Part shown: piece after piece, positions 1-10,892 of the stretch
How positions within the stretch are numbered: position 1 is the stretch's first letter
Layout of the letters: each line of letters begins with the position of its first letter
DNA from: Skeletonema tropicum
Taxonomy: Eukaryota; Bacillariophyta; Thalassiosirophyceae; Thalassiosirales; Thalassiosiraceae
NCBI GenBank assembly: GCA_037178625.1
Contig: CM074136.1
Span: forward strand, 2,852,001 to 2,916,000
Direction of reading: 5' to 3'
DNA length: 64,000 nucleotides
The notes under the pieces: generated by a model
Told to the model about the DNA's origin: nothing
What the model saw: only the letters and a program-made list of their open reading frames with translations
Databases searched by the model: none
Made by a program: the position numbers and the translations under genes

Positions 1-1287
1 TAGCTTTATATTGATAGACTCTCTCCCTCTTCGCTGATTGAGATTTCCTGTTACATAAATATAACGAGAACGAGTGTCATTGTATGTTGTTTATCTGGGC
101 TGCAGACCTGTCTCTCACTCTTACGCTTTAGGCGAATATTGTGGTCTTCGTCTAGAGAACTAGAACTATTTTAGATTTGGATGACATCATAGGTCCAACA
201 ATATAAAGCTGAAAGGCGTGACAGGTGGATTTAGGAGGGGGTCTCTCAAATGCCGTGACGAATAATTGCAAGGTATTACATAAGAGTATTTCTCAAGCAA
301 ACTAGGTTAGAAAGCAATCCGATCAACCGAGGAAGAGGACGTTGCACTACTTATAACATACATCATGCACAATGCAACTTACAACAGCAAATAGCTAGCA
401 GATGGTGCTTGCAGCAGAGCAGGTACAATAGTTCAGCTTGCAGCACTTCTCTCCACATCAACTCTTCTAATTCTTGCCGCAGGCAGAGAGAGCGTGAATA
501 ATTTTTCCAGATGATATGACGCAGCACATAAACAACGTCATTAACTTTACAATTGTCATAAGTAGCAGATGGCACCACATCATCAGCGTCCAGTAGGCGT
601 GCCGGGATAGTGGGCGCTTTTCATGGTATGTTGTGGGCGGCGCCCACGTTGGGCCAACAACTACACCTGGAGGGAGGAGGGAGGCCGAACTGTGTGTAAT
701 ATATCGTATTATTTTCAAATTTTGGTAGCAATAATGGTACTAATCGATTCAGCGTGAAGAGACGATTCTAACGGTGGTCATAATATTGATATTGTTGATT
801 TTGGTCAAATTTCAATTCGGCCCTCTGATGTGAAATTCGGGCTCTGGATACGAATTTGGCTTTGTCGATCACTTTCTAACCCCGTTATTGACCGGATCGA
901 TAGAAGAAAAGTCGTCCAATCAGGCTCGTTAGACGTCTAATCGATAGAGCTGCTCGAGGGCTTTCCAAAACGCCACAAATTGTCTTGATCGGCCCCGTAC
1001 AATACTTAGTAGAAAAGATATCGGCCATCGTTTATATAGCTCATAGGTGAGTTGAAGAAGTGAGAAGGTGGTGCCGGAATCGGAAGCAAAGTTCTTCAAA
1101 TCAACATGCCCGTCTCAAATATAGGAAATACTCCGCCAAGTGCAATCATCAAGCAAAGAGCAAAGCGTGGGCTTTGAAATGAAAATACCGAGTAGCATGT
1201 GCCGTCGATTCGATCGTCGTTGGTCGTTGGCTTGCTTGGCCACCGCTGACCGCTGCTCGGAAGCCGCCCCAGCAACGTCGAATAACA
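1..1287. other. Intergenic region, no supported gene
   Basis: I see no convincing coding sequence here; the short open frames are out of context and unlike any family I know. About 765-1010 there is a stretch diverged from, but recognisably similar to, 4125-4380, which lies upstream of the second glycosyltransferase gene. The last 280 bases should hold the promoter of the gene at 1288. Confidence 0.6.
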
Positions 1288-2722
1288 ATGACTCGTCGTA
1301 ACTACTACATCCGCACCAACAGCAACTGCTATAAGTATTATGCAATCCTCATAGCGGTACTAATTCTGATGTCAACTGTGGCAAATCTATCCATTCACCA
1401 CTACTACTACTTGAACTTCTCCACCGCTCCTCAGCACCATGCCCTTCTGCAAGAACAAGTTGAGCATTCATTCAACAATAACAACTCAACCACGACGTTG
1501 CAGCCTCAGCCTCCTCCTGGACTAAACTTATATCTCGAAGGACGTACCGAAAATGCAGGATTGGGCCATAGCTTCATGGCACTCAACAACCTCCTAACAA
1601 TGGCGAATCTACACAATATATCCACTCGACTCGTCATGAGGACAACGAACAAAAATCACGGCTTTGATTTAAGGAATGCAATGAGAATCAAACGATACTT
1701 TTTTGATGATTTGTTACTGAATCCTTTGCCGAATGGAGAGACGAATTGGAATACAACTTGTGTGCGAATGAAATCTTCTCCTGTATCTTTGGCGGACGAT
1801 GTCGAGAGGGTCAAGAGAGAGTATACTACCATGATGCATGGCGAACAGAAGGAGCAACATAATCGAAGTAATTGTACCATCTTTATAATGAATGATGTCA
1901 GACCAAATAATGCACATCAGATGGAGAAAAATTTACCCTTCTTTCGTCATCTGTTCCAACTCAATGACAAGAATATCACTCGACAATCTGTTATCCAGAG
2001 AAATGCGAGATTATTATCCTCCAAAGAGCAACAAAATAATGTGGTTCCATATCGCCATGCATATTCGTAGGGGAGACTTATTCCAATTCATATCAAAGAG
2101 TACAAAAAAAGTGAAGGGTTGGGGCAAGTTTCAAGCGACAAATCGACTCGTTCCAGTTTCGGCTTATACATCTCTGTTGAAGCAGTTGTTGACAATGTTG
2201 TTGTTGTTCTTTGTCAATGGAGACGACGACGACATGAAGCGAGATATTCGAGTTACTGTGCATTGCGAGGGCATAGTTGGCAACGCAACGGTACCAGATG
2301 TGGACGGAACAATGATTGATTTGCAACAAGAAATAATACTGAGTGGCATCCTCAACAAGACGAGCATTAATAATTACACCACCAACAACAAGGCCATGAG
2401 GCACGACGACGTTGTGACGTTCTACGCCGGAGATGAGGATCCCCTCCAAGCATACTCCTCGGACATTTTTATTGCAGGACCGTCTGCGTTTAGTCATCTG
2501 GTGGGAGTCTTGTGTCCCCAACCAATCATACTTGCCATGCAAGATTTGCAAACCGCTTTGGTCAAGTATTCTTATAGCTACATCCCAAATGCAATGATGT
2601 TAGATGTTACAAGAGGGGATTATTACCTACCGCATCTCGGCTTGAACAGTGATGTAGAATTGATTAACGCTGCATCATTCAATCAGACTGAATTTGAGCT
2701 GCTCCTGGGAAAACAATCATGA
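1288..2722 (+). CDS. Type II membrane fucosyltransferase-like protein (HIRRGD motif), frameshifted
   Basis: Two overlapping frames together make one glycosyltransferase-like protein. The first (1288-2070) opens with a short cytosolic tail, one membrane segment at about residues 17-37 and an Asn/Gln-rich stem, the layout of a Golgi type II protein. The second (read from about 1993 to 2722) carries WFHIAMHIRRGD, the HxRRxD motif I of fucosyltransferases that bind GDP-fucose, and a C-terminal SDIFIAGPSAFSHL stretch typical of the same GT-B fold. Going from the first frame to the second needs a +1 shift near 1993-2000, just before REMRDYYPPKS. No standard intron fits; a 55-nt GT..AG segment (1946-2000) would restore the frame but is very short. 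A one-base assembly error or a recent pseudogene are the alternatives. Family assignment is likely, exact linkage specificity unknown. Confidence 0.7.
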
Positions 2723-2851
2723 CATTGCTTTTTGGTCGGTATAAATTACCAGCAGTTGGTGATTGTTGAAAGCTGTTGCACTATATCAAGAATGCCATTT
2801 ACTACTTATGCATATCATTTGCATGCGATAATAGTTTCATGTTTCATTCCT

Positions 2852-3523
2852 TCAACGACTTGCTATCGAATTTAGGAGAGACTTCCCTGATAAAAATATC
2901 GACGACTTTCTCTTTCTCTCTGAATGGTACTTTCTATCCATCAAGAAATGTTGAATACGTTCCATCGCCATACACTCCGTAGCCTTCCTCGCCCGCAGTA
3001 TGTCTACAATTACTCCATTCTCATCAATCAAGAATTCCGCAGGTAGAAAATTTCGCAGAGGCAGAGGTGGAAATATTTGCTTTTTATTGGAGTTCCTCCT
3101 CGCTATTTTGAAGGCTATTTCTCGTAGAGTTGGTAAGATAGATTTATTCCCCAACCGGAATGATGATGCAGCTTTTCCATTTGGATCAGCTAGAGCGAGG
3201 AATGGATAGAGGCTGTCATCGCAGAGACGTGGAATCGGAGCATTTTTGTTGGTTAGTCCATCGTGCAAGATGTCTTTATCTGTGAGGAAGACTGTTATTA
3301 CTTTTAGTCGTTGAGCCCAAGCTAACTTCTTCTGATGTCCAATCAAATTACCGACGGAGTAGGCGCATTTGGGGCAGTGGGCGTAGTCATAAAAGCAGAG
3401 GAGTAATTTTGTGCCGCGATAATCTGAGAGATGATGAGTCTCTCCTTGGTCGGACATGAGCGTAAAGTCTGGGGCTGTGTCGCCTATCTTTAAATATGCG
3501 GTGCTATCGCTGCCATGAACCAT
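2852..3523 (-). CDS. Redoxin / AhpC-TSA-like thioredoxin-fold protein
   Basis: Single-exon gene of 223 residues. Residues 10-35 (LKIGDTAPDFTLMSDQGE) match the entry of the peroxiredoxin/AhpC-TSA fold, followed by a strand LLLCFYDYAHCPKC with a CxxC pair at Cys50 and Cys53. A later PAEFLIDENGVIVDIL strand is the usual end of the domain. The CPKC spacing is closer to thiol-disulfide oxidoreductases or bacterioferritin-comigratory-like redoxins than to typical 2-Cys peroxiredoxins. No signal peptide is evident, so cytosolic location is likely. The basic C-terminal tail of about 25 residues is extra. It converges on the fucosyltransferase-like gene, with about 130 bases between the two stops. Confidence 0.8.
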   Translation of the reverse strand: MVHGSDSTAYLKIGDTAPDFTLMSDQGETHHLSDYRGTKLLLCFYDYAHCPKCAYSVGNLIGHQKKLAWAQRLKVITVFLTDKDILHDGLTNKNAPIPRLCDDSLYPFLALADPNGKAASSFRLGNKSILPTLREIAFKIARRNSNKKQIFPPLPLRNFLPAEFLIDENGVIVDILRARKATECMAMERIQHFLMDRKYHSERKRKSSIFLSGKSLLNSIASR

Positions 3524-3689
3524 TGCTTTTGAATGTTATGAGTTTATATGGCGTGGTTGCATGCTACCTACAACATGCTTAGATTTAGATTGTGAATTTT
3601 TTCTTTGCCCACGACTCAAAAAATGCTCGGCAAATCTTCCCTATTGTGAAAATGAAGAGGCCTCTCGGACACTTGTGTAGGACCTGACG

Positions 3690-3776
3690 TAGGAATAAGT
3701 ACGTCAAATAGCTAGTTTTTTGTGGGACTACGATTAACTTCAAATAGCTCATTTTTTTGGGACAGAGGGAGTATAT
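3690..3776. repeat. Stowaway-like MITE end with internal short duplication
   Basis: Read on the minus strand the segment begins TACTCCCTCTGTCCCAAAAA, strikingly like the terminal repeat of plant Stowaway (Tc1/mariner) MITEs. Within it two roughly 32-base stretches (3695-3726 and 3739-3770; CAAATAGCT..TTTTTT.TGGGAC) are direct repeats. I could not find a matching opposite end, so this would be a fragment. Similarity may be chance. Confidence 0.3.
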
Positions 3777-3779
3777 AGC

Positions 3780-4625
3780 ATTTTGAGGCATCTTTGTGCT
3801 TCTCATGAGAAAGTAAGCACCGATGCGACTCTCTACATTTGTCTTGAGCTGATTCGAAGCAATTTCAGATTTCTGCTGTCTCTAGTATATGTAAAATGTA
3901 CAATATCTCCTTCCACCGATCCCAGCGAAAAAAGACACTTACAAAAACAGACGCATGAGACCTAATACCTCTCCTCATCGCTGTTGTTTTCAGTTTTTCT
4001 TCTGTCCTTAATTCTGTCCCTTCTTCCTGAGGGTATGGCTTGAAGAAGTGCATGCAAAACAACAAAATCCGACTCTTTCACCTCGTTTTTTGTTCTTTCT
4101 CCATTGAACGGTGCGAGCGCAACTACAGGGAGGACGAGTCTAATGGTGGCTGATTTGTCAAATTTGATCATTTTGACTCCGTAATGAAATTCTCTAGCTG
4201 CGGAGGTGAAGTTCAAGCTGCTGCTCACTTTCTAGACCCATTTTTAGCCTGATCGTTTTGGAAAAAGTCGACATCCACTACAACTACACTGAGGCTGATT
4301 ACTGACTAGAGTTGACAGAGCTCACAGTCAGCTTCCCAAAAACTCCATTCATCGCCGTCATTGATGATCGGCTAGAAAACAAGTAGCCGCTATTGCAAGT
4401 TGTCGTTACTTACTCATTTTGAAGTATGTAGGCTTGGCTCCTTGAGAGCCGGGCGGCGGTGGCTTTGGCTTGGTTGGTTCAAAAAGTGGAACTGCGGTGC
4501 CGCTTTGCAAAACTTCAGAAAGAGGCCCACGACCCACGGCCCACGGCCCATAAAGCGCAAAGCAAAGACCTACTTAAAGCCCCACACACAGTCCAAAGCG
4601 CAAAGCGCAAATCAAGAAAGCGCAA
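3780..4625. other. Intergenic region upstream of GT8-like gene
   Basis: No convincing gene. About 4125-4380 is a diverged copy of 765-1010: both contain GACGA-TCTAA-GGTGG, then a GTCAAATTTGA-like block, then CACTTTCTA-ACCC and a GATCG block, in the same order. Immediately before the next gene are short purine-rich repeats (CCCACGGCCCACGGCCCA; repeated GCGCAAAGC). Confidence 0.45.
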
Positions 4626-6230
4626 ATGAAATACATGTACTTACCTGATTTGACCATGGCGGCCCCACAACGCAACCCAGGCAGCAGCAATAGTGGCGGC
4701 GGCGGCAACCGCATCCGAGTGTCGTTGTCACTAACATGTCTGCTCGCGACTTTATTTTCCATCTCGTTGATCGGCTTGGCCTTTCAATTCCTCGCCGTCC
4801 ACCGCATGTCCAGTAAAAATGACCACAACATGATGATGTCTGATATCGATATGCATACTAATAATGCAGCCGGCTCCTTGATCAGAGGCGCACCAGATGA
4901 GCTCAAGCTATCCACCAACACGAAAAAGCAATCAACGATCACCATAGCCTACACGGTCACAATTACAGGGTGCAGTGAGAAATTCTCCTCGGCTGCCGAG
5001 GCCACATCTCTCATCACGCAGGGAGCAGCCGTCCTCCAACACAGCATTCATCTAGCTCACACTACCTCAAGCAAATACGATTATCAAATGTACGCCTTCG
5101 TCCATCCCACCGCCACCTCGTGCAGTGTCGCACCGCTCAAGAAATTGGGATATCAAGTGTTAATTCGAAACACGCCATTTGAAACTTCAGCTATACACAC
5201 CAAGTTTCTAAGAGAGAATATATCTAAGGCAAGCTGTTGTGGAGAAAAAGAATTTTTAAAGTTGTATGCGTACACCTTGAGTGAGCCGATTGCGGTGATT
5301 TTGGATTTGGATTCGTTGGTGTTGCGGCCGATGGACGAGATGTTTGATGTCATGTTGATGATGAAGGAGGAGGGTGCGTATCATGAAGAGTATCATCAAG
5401 AGTATCATCAAGATCGAGATGATGAGACTGAGAATGGGCTCAAGAAGATGTATGATCAGTTGCCAATTCATCATCAACAACAACAACACTCAACAAGCGG
5501 TGGTGGTGGTGGCAACAATAATAATAATATGGTTGACAACAAACTCAAACAAATAGACGCATTCTACACCAAAGATTACAACATGATCAACCCCGGCGGA
5601 GAAAAGTATGCCGGAGTACAGGGTGGCTTCCTCATGTTACGACCAGACGAAGATGTATTTGCCGAATACATCCATCTAGTCCTACAAGGGAATTACATCG
5701 AGGGAAGGGGATGGGGAGGCAAGTATGGTTATTTCTATGGAGGTGCTCAAGTGCAGGGGATATGTTCGTATTACTTTGGTGAATTGCATCCAGATAGAGG
5801 GGTAGAGTTGAATCGATGTCGTGTCAATCAAATGGTGGATGCTCCGCGATTTGATGTGAATATGAAGGAAGAGAGGTATCGTAATGCAAGAGGGAAGTGT
5901 CGTGATGGACGTGATGAGTGTGAGGATTGCCGTGAGACGGATTTGAAGGATATTTGGTCGGTTCATTTTACTTTGTGTGGTAAGCCGTGGCATTGTGCGG
6001 CGGGGGGTGGTTTGGGTACTTATAATAACAAGTCATTGTGCTCGAAATTGCATAGTGAATGGTTTCGAATTCGTAGGAGTTTTGAAGAGTCGAGAAGTGA
6101 TGATGATAATAATAATGATGGGAATGAGATGAGGTTGCTGCCGAAGCTAGAAGGATCGTATAGACCAGAGATTTATCATGGCTATTGTAAAGGGGATGGG
6201 GGACGGAATTATTTACCAGTAACAATATGA
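4626..6230 (+). CDS. Golgi-type glycosyltransferase, GT8 (glycogenin-like) family
   Basis: Single exon, 534 residues. One hydrophobic segment at about residues 33-57 after a short basic N-terminus predicts a type II membrane protein. The catalytic domain follows: PIAVILDLDSLVLRPMDEMFD holds the DxD metal and sugar-nucleotide site (residues 227-229) and GVQGGFLMLRP is the acceptor-side block seen in GT8 and glucuronosyl/galactosyl-transferases. A His/Glu-rich low-complexity insertion (EYHQEYHQ) and a Gly/Asn run separate these two blocks. Near the C-terminus, HFTLCGKPWHC resembles the conserved GT8 metal-binding His region. Translation could also start at the Met at 4656 (MAAPQRN), which would give a more usual cytosolic tail. 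Donor and acceptor sugars cannot be told from sequence. Confidence 0.8.
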   Translation: MKYMYLPDLTMAAPQRNPGSSNSGGGGNRIRVSLSLTCLLATLFSISLIGLAFQFLAVHRMSSKNDHNMMMSDIDMHTNNAAGSLIRGAPDELKLSTNTKKQSTITIAYTVTITGCSEKFSSAAEATSLITQGAAVLQHSIHLAHTTSSKYDYQMYAFVHPTATSCSVAPLKKLGYQVLIRNTPFETSAIHTKFLRENISKASCCGEKEFLKLYAYTLSEPIAVILDLDSLVLRPMDEMFDVMLMMKEEGAYHEEYHQEYHQDRDDETENGLKKMYDQLPIHHQQQQHSTSGGGGGNNNNNMVDNKLKQIDAFYTKDYNMINPGGEKYAGVQGGFLMLRPDEDVFAEYIHLVLQGNYIEGRGWGGKYGYFYGGAQVQGICSYYFGELHPDRGVELNRCRVNQMVDAPRFDVNMKEERYRNARGKCRDGRDECEDCRETDLKDIWSVHFTLCGKPWHCAAGGGLGTYNNKSLCSKLHSEWFRIRRSFEESRSDDDNNNDGNEMRLLPKLEGSYRPEIYHGYCKGDGGRNYLPVTI

Positions 6231-6383
6231 TAATAATTAGACTAGCTTGCGAATGAGAGAGAGAGAGGAAGAAGAGAATCCTGGTTGGATGAAATAACTA
6301 CACTACACCGCAGACTTAGTTCACGCAAAATTTCTCTATTTTTTACTACACACATGTACTATCCAAATCATAAATTAATCTAT

Positions 6384-9300
6384 TCAAGGGTTCATTCTCC
6401 TTCTCTTTTTCAGGAATGATGGTGCTGAGTCTACATCTTCTCCCCCCAAATAGACCCCAATTGCAACAGTATGTGTACCAGAAGCTGAAACTTTATCAAC
6501 AGCCACTTCTCCTTCGAATTTGACCTCTAATGGGAACTCCCGTGAGCCTATCTCATCCATACCAATCTGGAAGCGATCATTTAGGCCAGCTCCGTACACG
6601 CTGTCGTCTTTGATGAAGAAAACACTCTGGGCGCTTGGTCCTGTACCAATCTTTCGTATGCCTTTCAGCTTAACGGTGACGATAGGCTCGTCTTCACTTG
6701 TGTTGACGAAGGAACCATCACCCAACTGCCCTTCATCGTTTCGGCCACATGAGACTGCTGTTCCATCGTCGAAGAGAAAGTACGAAGATTCTCTATTTGC
6801 TGCCACTTGCGCTATGGTTCCTTTCATTTCACTTAAGATGTTGGACGTGGGAACTGTTTTAGGCTCTCCTTCGTTGAAGAAACACTGTTGGCCGTAGATA
6901 TTTGCACCTGTTCCGTAGGCAATATTTTTAGAATCCAAGAAGATGGCAAACTTGTATCCTGATGCCAACTCTACGATGCCTTTCAGACCATTCTCCTTGT
7001 TAGGTCTATTCGTGACGTCTACCTTCGAGCCCAGTCCAAGTTCGCCAAACTCATTTGATCCGCATCCCCATACAGTGCCGTCTTCCAATAGAATGAGGGT
7101 GAACTCAAATCCTATCGCTCCAGCAACTGCTGGCTTTGGTAAGCCACCAACTTGACTGAATTCATCTCTATCCTTTTCATCTCCTAGGCATAACTGTCCC
7201 TTGTTGTTGCTACCGGAAGTGTAAACATTCCCGCTTCTATCTATCAACATTGAGTGCATCTCTCCCGAGTCAGATGGCACTCCTAATCCAGCGTAAGCTT
7301 TCATGAATGGAGGCGCGTTAACCGTCTTGCCACCTTTATCAATGACTTTATCGATCTGCTTCCCTTTGTTTGATCCCTCCTCAACGTCATCTATTCCCAA
7401 GTGCCCCTTGTAACTGAAATCTGACTCGACGAAACCAGCAGCAAATGCATCGCCATTGCTCGTGATGAGAAAAGTGTGACGAGATCCTGCAGATAGGTCA
7501 ACGACTTCGTCATCGTAGAATAGAGGAACTTGCTGGTTTTCACCGAGCACGCCAGGTCCACCCTCCTTAGCCCCCCAAAACCACCAGCCTGATTTGCCTG
7601 ATGTGGGATTAAGAGTTGGCTCTTGTGTAGGCTCTTCAGTAGGCGATTCAGTAGGCTCGTATGTTGAAATTGTAGGCTCCTCCGTAGGTTCTCCAGTAGG
7701 CTCTTGCGTAGGCATTTCCGTAGGCTCCCCAGTAGGCTCTTCAGTAGGCTCTTCAGTAGGTGTCCCGGTAGGCTCTTCCGTAGGCATTTCAGTAGGTTCC
7801 CCAGTAGGCTCTTCAGTAGGCATTTCAGTCGGCTCTTCAGTAGGCGTTTCAGTAGGATCCACAGTAGGGTCTGGAGTAGGCCTTGGAGTAGGCATTGGAG
7901 TAGGCCCTGGAGTAGGACTTACAGTAGGATTTACAGTTCTGTAGAAGAAAATAAATGGTGAGTTCATAATGAAAGAATAAATCACAAAGTTAAATCACAC
8001 TTTGTTGCAAATCCATACTCACGGTGATTCTGTAGGATTGTCTGTGGGGTACGCCGTTGGCGAAACAGTTGGTGCGTCCAACATGCATGCAATAGCAGCA
8101 GTATTAGTACCAGAAGCGGAGACCTTGGTGATGTTATACATAAAAGCATCTGAACCGAAAGAAACTCTGGAAGGTAATTGTGCGGCAGCAACATTATTCA
8201 CATTCAAGCCCAATTGCGATCGATCATTGATACCACTAGCAAATACCAGTCCTAGCTCATCTTCAGCAACGAAGAAGACGCTTGTTGCGCTTGGCCCCGA
8301 TCCGATGAGCTTAATCTGTTTCCCCTTGGGAATTTTGACATTGACAGGCCTGTCCCTCTGAGCGAAAGAGCCATCTCCCAATTGACCTTGATCGTTACGA
8401 CCACATGCAATGACGGATCCATCGTCGAGTAAAAAGTAAGACGACTCACTACCTCCAAAGATTTGCGTCACATTTTGCGTCACATTCGCCGCCAACTCGA
8501 TGGGTACAACTTCATAGAAGGGATCTCCCTCGGTAGATCTACACATTTGACTGAAGAGGTTGGATCCTGTACCAAAGACTTGTCCATCAGCATCTTGGAA
8601 TAAACTATATGCCCATCCAGTAGACACATCCACAATCGGCCCGGTAGCGTTGGGTACATTGATAGGAGTGATATCGAGAGATTGATGCATCTTTCGTTCC
8701 TGACCAAGTTCTCCATTCTGATTGGATCCACATCCAAAGACTTGCCCATCTTCAAGTAAGATCAAAGTAAAGTCCAGCCCAACTGCCGCTGCAGCTGCCG
8801 GGCCAGGCAAACCCGGTACCTGATGAGGGATTTCTCTATTCTCCTGATCACCTAGACACAACTGGCCTCTATGGTTGTTACCAAACGTGAACACAACGCC
8901 ATCTTGACTAATCAAGATGGAATGCATCGCACGTGCATCTCCGGGTGTTCCTGCCCCGGCAAACACACGTTTGAATTGAGGAGCAGGTACCGTCAGGGGG
9001 GGCATGCCGTTGTTGTTCACAACTACATGTTCAACTGGGATGAAATTATTGGGACCCTGCACCCAACCCTTGATACCCAAATGTCCACGGTAGGCTGTCC
9101 GTGACTCGACAAATCCAGATACTTGAGCTTTGCCCTTCTTGTCAATAATGAAGATGTGTCGAGAACCGGATGAGAGATCGACAACGGTGGGCCAGTCGTA
9201 AAAATCTGGGATTCTTTGATTGTTGGCGAGGGTGTTCCCCCGGGCTTCTTCGGCACCCCAGAAGAACCACTCGCATGTTTCAAGGTCAGGTTCATTGGTA

Positions 9301-10649
9301 GGCCGGTAGGTTGGAAAATCTGTTGGAGAATCTGTTGTTGGTGGAAATGTTGGAGGGTCTGCGAGAGAGAGAGAAGGAAAGATGATGAATACGATGAAAA
9401 ATGGTGAGACTCGCGCAAGATTAAACGAGGAGGAAGCATATATACATATATTGACTGTAACGACAATCTTTAACTCACATGTAGGAGCAGGAGACGGCTC
9501 TGGCGTCGGTGAATCAGTAGGACAAGCACACCATTTGACACCCCAGCTATCACTCCAGCTATTAGTAGAAGAGCGATTATTATTCCACCATTTGTTATTA
9601 TTCGACGTGCCCCATCTGTTTTTGTTCGTTGTTCCACTCCATCCATTATTCCAAGCATCATTTCCTCTCCACCATGATGAAGATTCAGTGTCATGCCTCA
9701 ACTTGCGTCCACCTCCCCACTTGTTGGTGCCTCTCCACTTGTTTGTCCACTGTTGATCAGGACAAGGACATAACGCTTGATTTTTCCAGTTATTGTTGTT
9801 GTTGTTGGGCTTCCCACTAGGCTTCCCACTAGGCTTGCCTGCATTTTGCAAGCGGTTCTTGTTGTTGTTATTATTGCTGCTGCCATGACTGTTATTGCCG
9901 CTGTTGTTATTGTTGTACCTGTTCTGACGCTTGTTAATACCAGGTGCATTACCACGATTAACAACACCATCAGACGAATAACCACGGTTAATACCAGGTG
10001 GATTACCACGGTTAATACCGGGAGGATTGCCACGATTGATACCAGGTGGATTACCCCGACGTTGTTGTTGTTGTTGTTGTTGTTGTTGACGCTTCTGAAT
10101 GACTCGTTGTCGCTTCAGTGCAAGCTTTTTTTGTTTTCGCAGTTGTTGTCTCTTTAGTACAAGTTGCTGCTTTTGCGTTCGTTGGTCATTATTATTTGCT
10201 GCTGCTGTTGATGATGATGGGTGCTCTTGTGGAGATTGTTCATCACCCTTGAGTACACGAGACGACAATAGTTGAAGCTGCTGCTGCTGTTCATCAAATG
10301 CCGCGTTTTCTTTCTTCTCACCCTTGAGAGAAGATTGCCTCGGCAGAAGATGATTGAATGTTGAAAACTCGACTGTGAAATCTGTCGAATCTGTCAGCAG
10401 CACTCGATGATTATTATTATTGAATGATGATGATGATGATGATGCTGCGGCTGTAGGTTGTGAAATAACTGACGACGACGGTGATGACTCCTCCAGCGCT
10501 GCTGCAGTATCTGCCTCGAACGCGAATGATGTGGGGATGGAAGATGATGATACTGCGGTGAGGCTACAGAATAGCCATGCTGCTCTGCAGAGCAAAACTG
10601 CGTTTCTATTGTTGCTGGTGTGACGGCGGTCTCTACTCATCATTTTCAT
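6384..10649 (-). CDS. Secreted protein with two RCC1-like propellers and Pro-Thr linkers (3 exons)
   Basis: Exons 10649-9479, 9358-8023 and 7938-6384; introns of 120 and 84 nt start GTGAGT and end CGCAG and ACAG. Both junctions keep the Pro-Thr frame, giving PAPT-Y-PPTF and NPTESP-TVNPT, 1,353 residues in all. The N-terminus has a hydrophobic signal-like segment (about residues 22-44). Then come Gln- and Lys-rich stretches, four GNPPGINRG-type repeats, Asn-rich and Trp-rich segments, and two RCC1-like domains, each preceded by a PT(x)n linker and a W-FFWGA or W-WFWGA start. Propeller blades are visible as GxNxxGQLxxGD and GCGSNxxGELG. The two domains align blade for blade, so one arose by duplication. 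A Pro-Thr-linked secreted protein suggests a cell-surface or wall location; partner unknown. If the 84-nt intron were not spliced the frame would stop within it. Confidence 0.85.
7610..7936 (-). repeat. Pro-Thr-Glu coding minisatellite
   Basis: Exon 3 of the RCC1 gene begins with a run of 12-nt-scale units coding PTEEPT, PTEMPT and PTGEPT. It forms the linker in front of the second RCC1 domain. The opposite strand is open too, but only as a mirror of the repeat. Confidence 0.8.
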
Positions 10650-10892
10650 TGAGTTCGTCGGCTATTCATCGAGGCTATATATAGCTGGCTTGTATTATCT
10701 TGATTGGTTTCTAGCTTGGTCCTCTGTATGGTTACAGTTGAAAATAGAGGAGCCAGATACTCTCTAGACGGGCCGGCTGGCGGCTGGAGATAAATAGACC
10801 TGCCTGCCTGGTGAACTGTGAACGGGTGAACGGTGAACGGAAATGAGCATGAGTGGATGATGGTTGAATAAATAATTCAAACTATGTACATA
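10650..10892. other. Upstream region of RCC1 gene
   Basis: Short region between the RCC1 gene start and the transposon. It includes a TATATATAG run about 30 bases upstream of the ATG and repeats of GGTGAACGG (about 10815-10840). No gene. Confidence 0.4.

Noticed and set aside
7594..7944. Plus-strand frame of repeated SVGSSVG
   Set aside because: Mirror of the Pro-Thr-Glu repeat in the RCC1 gene.
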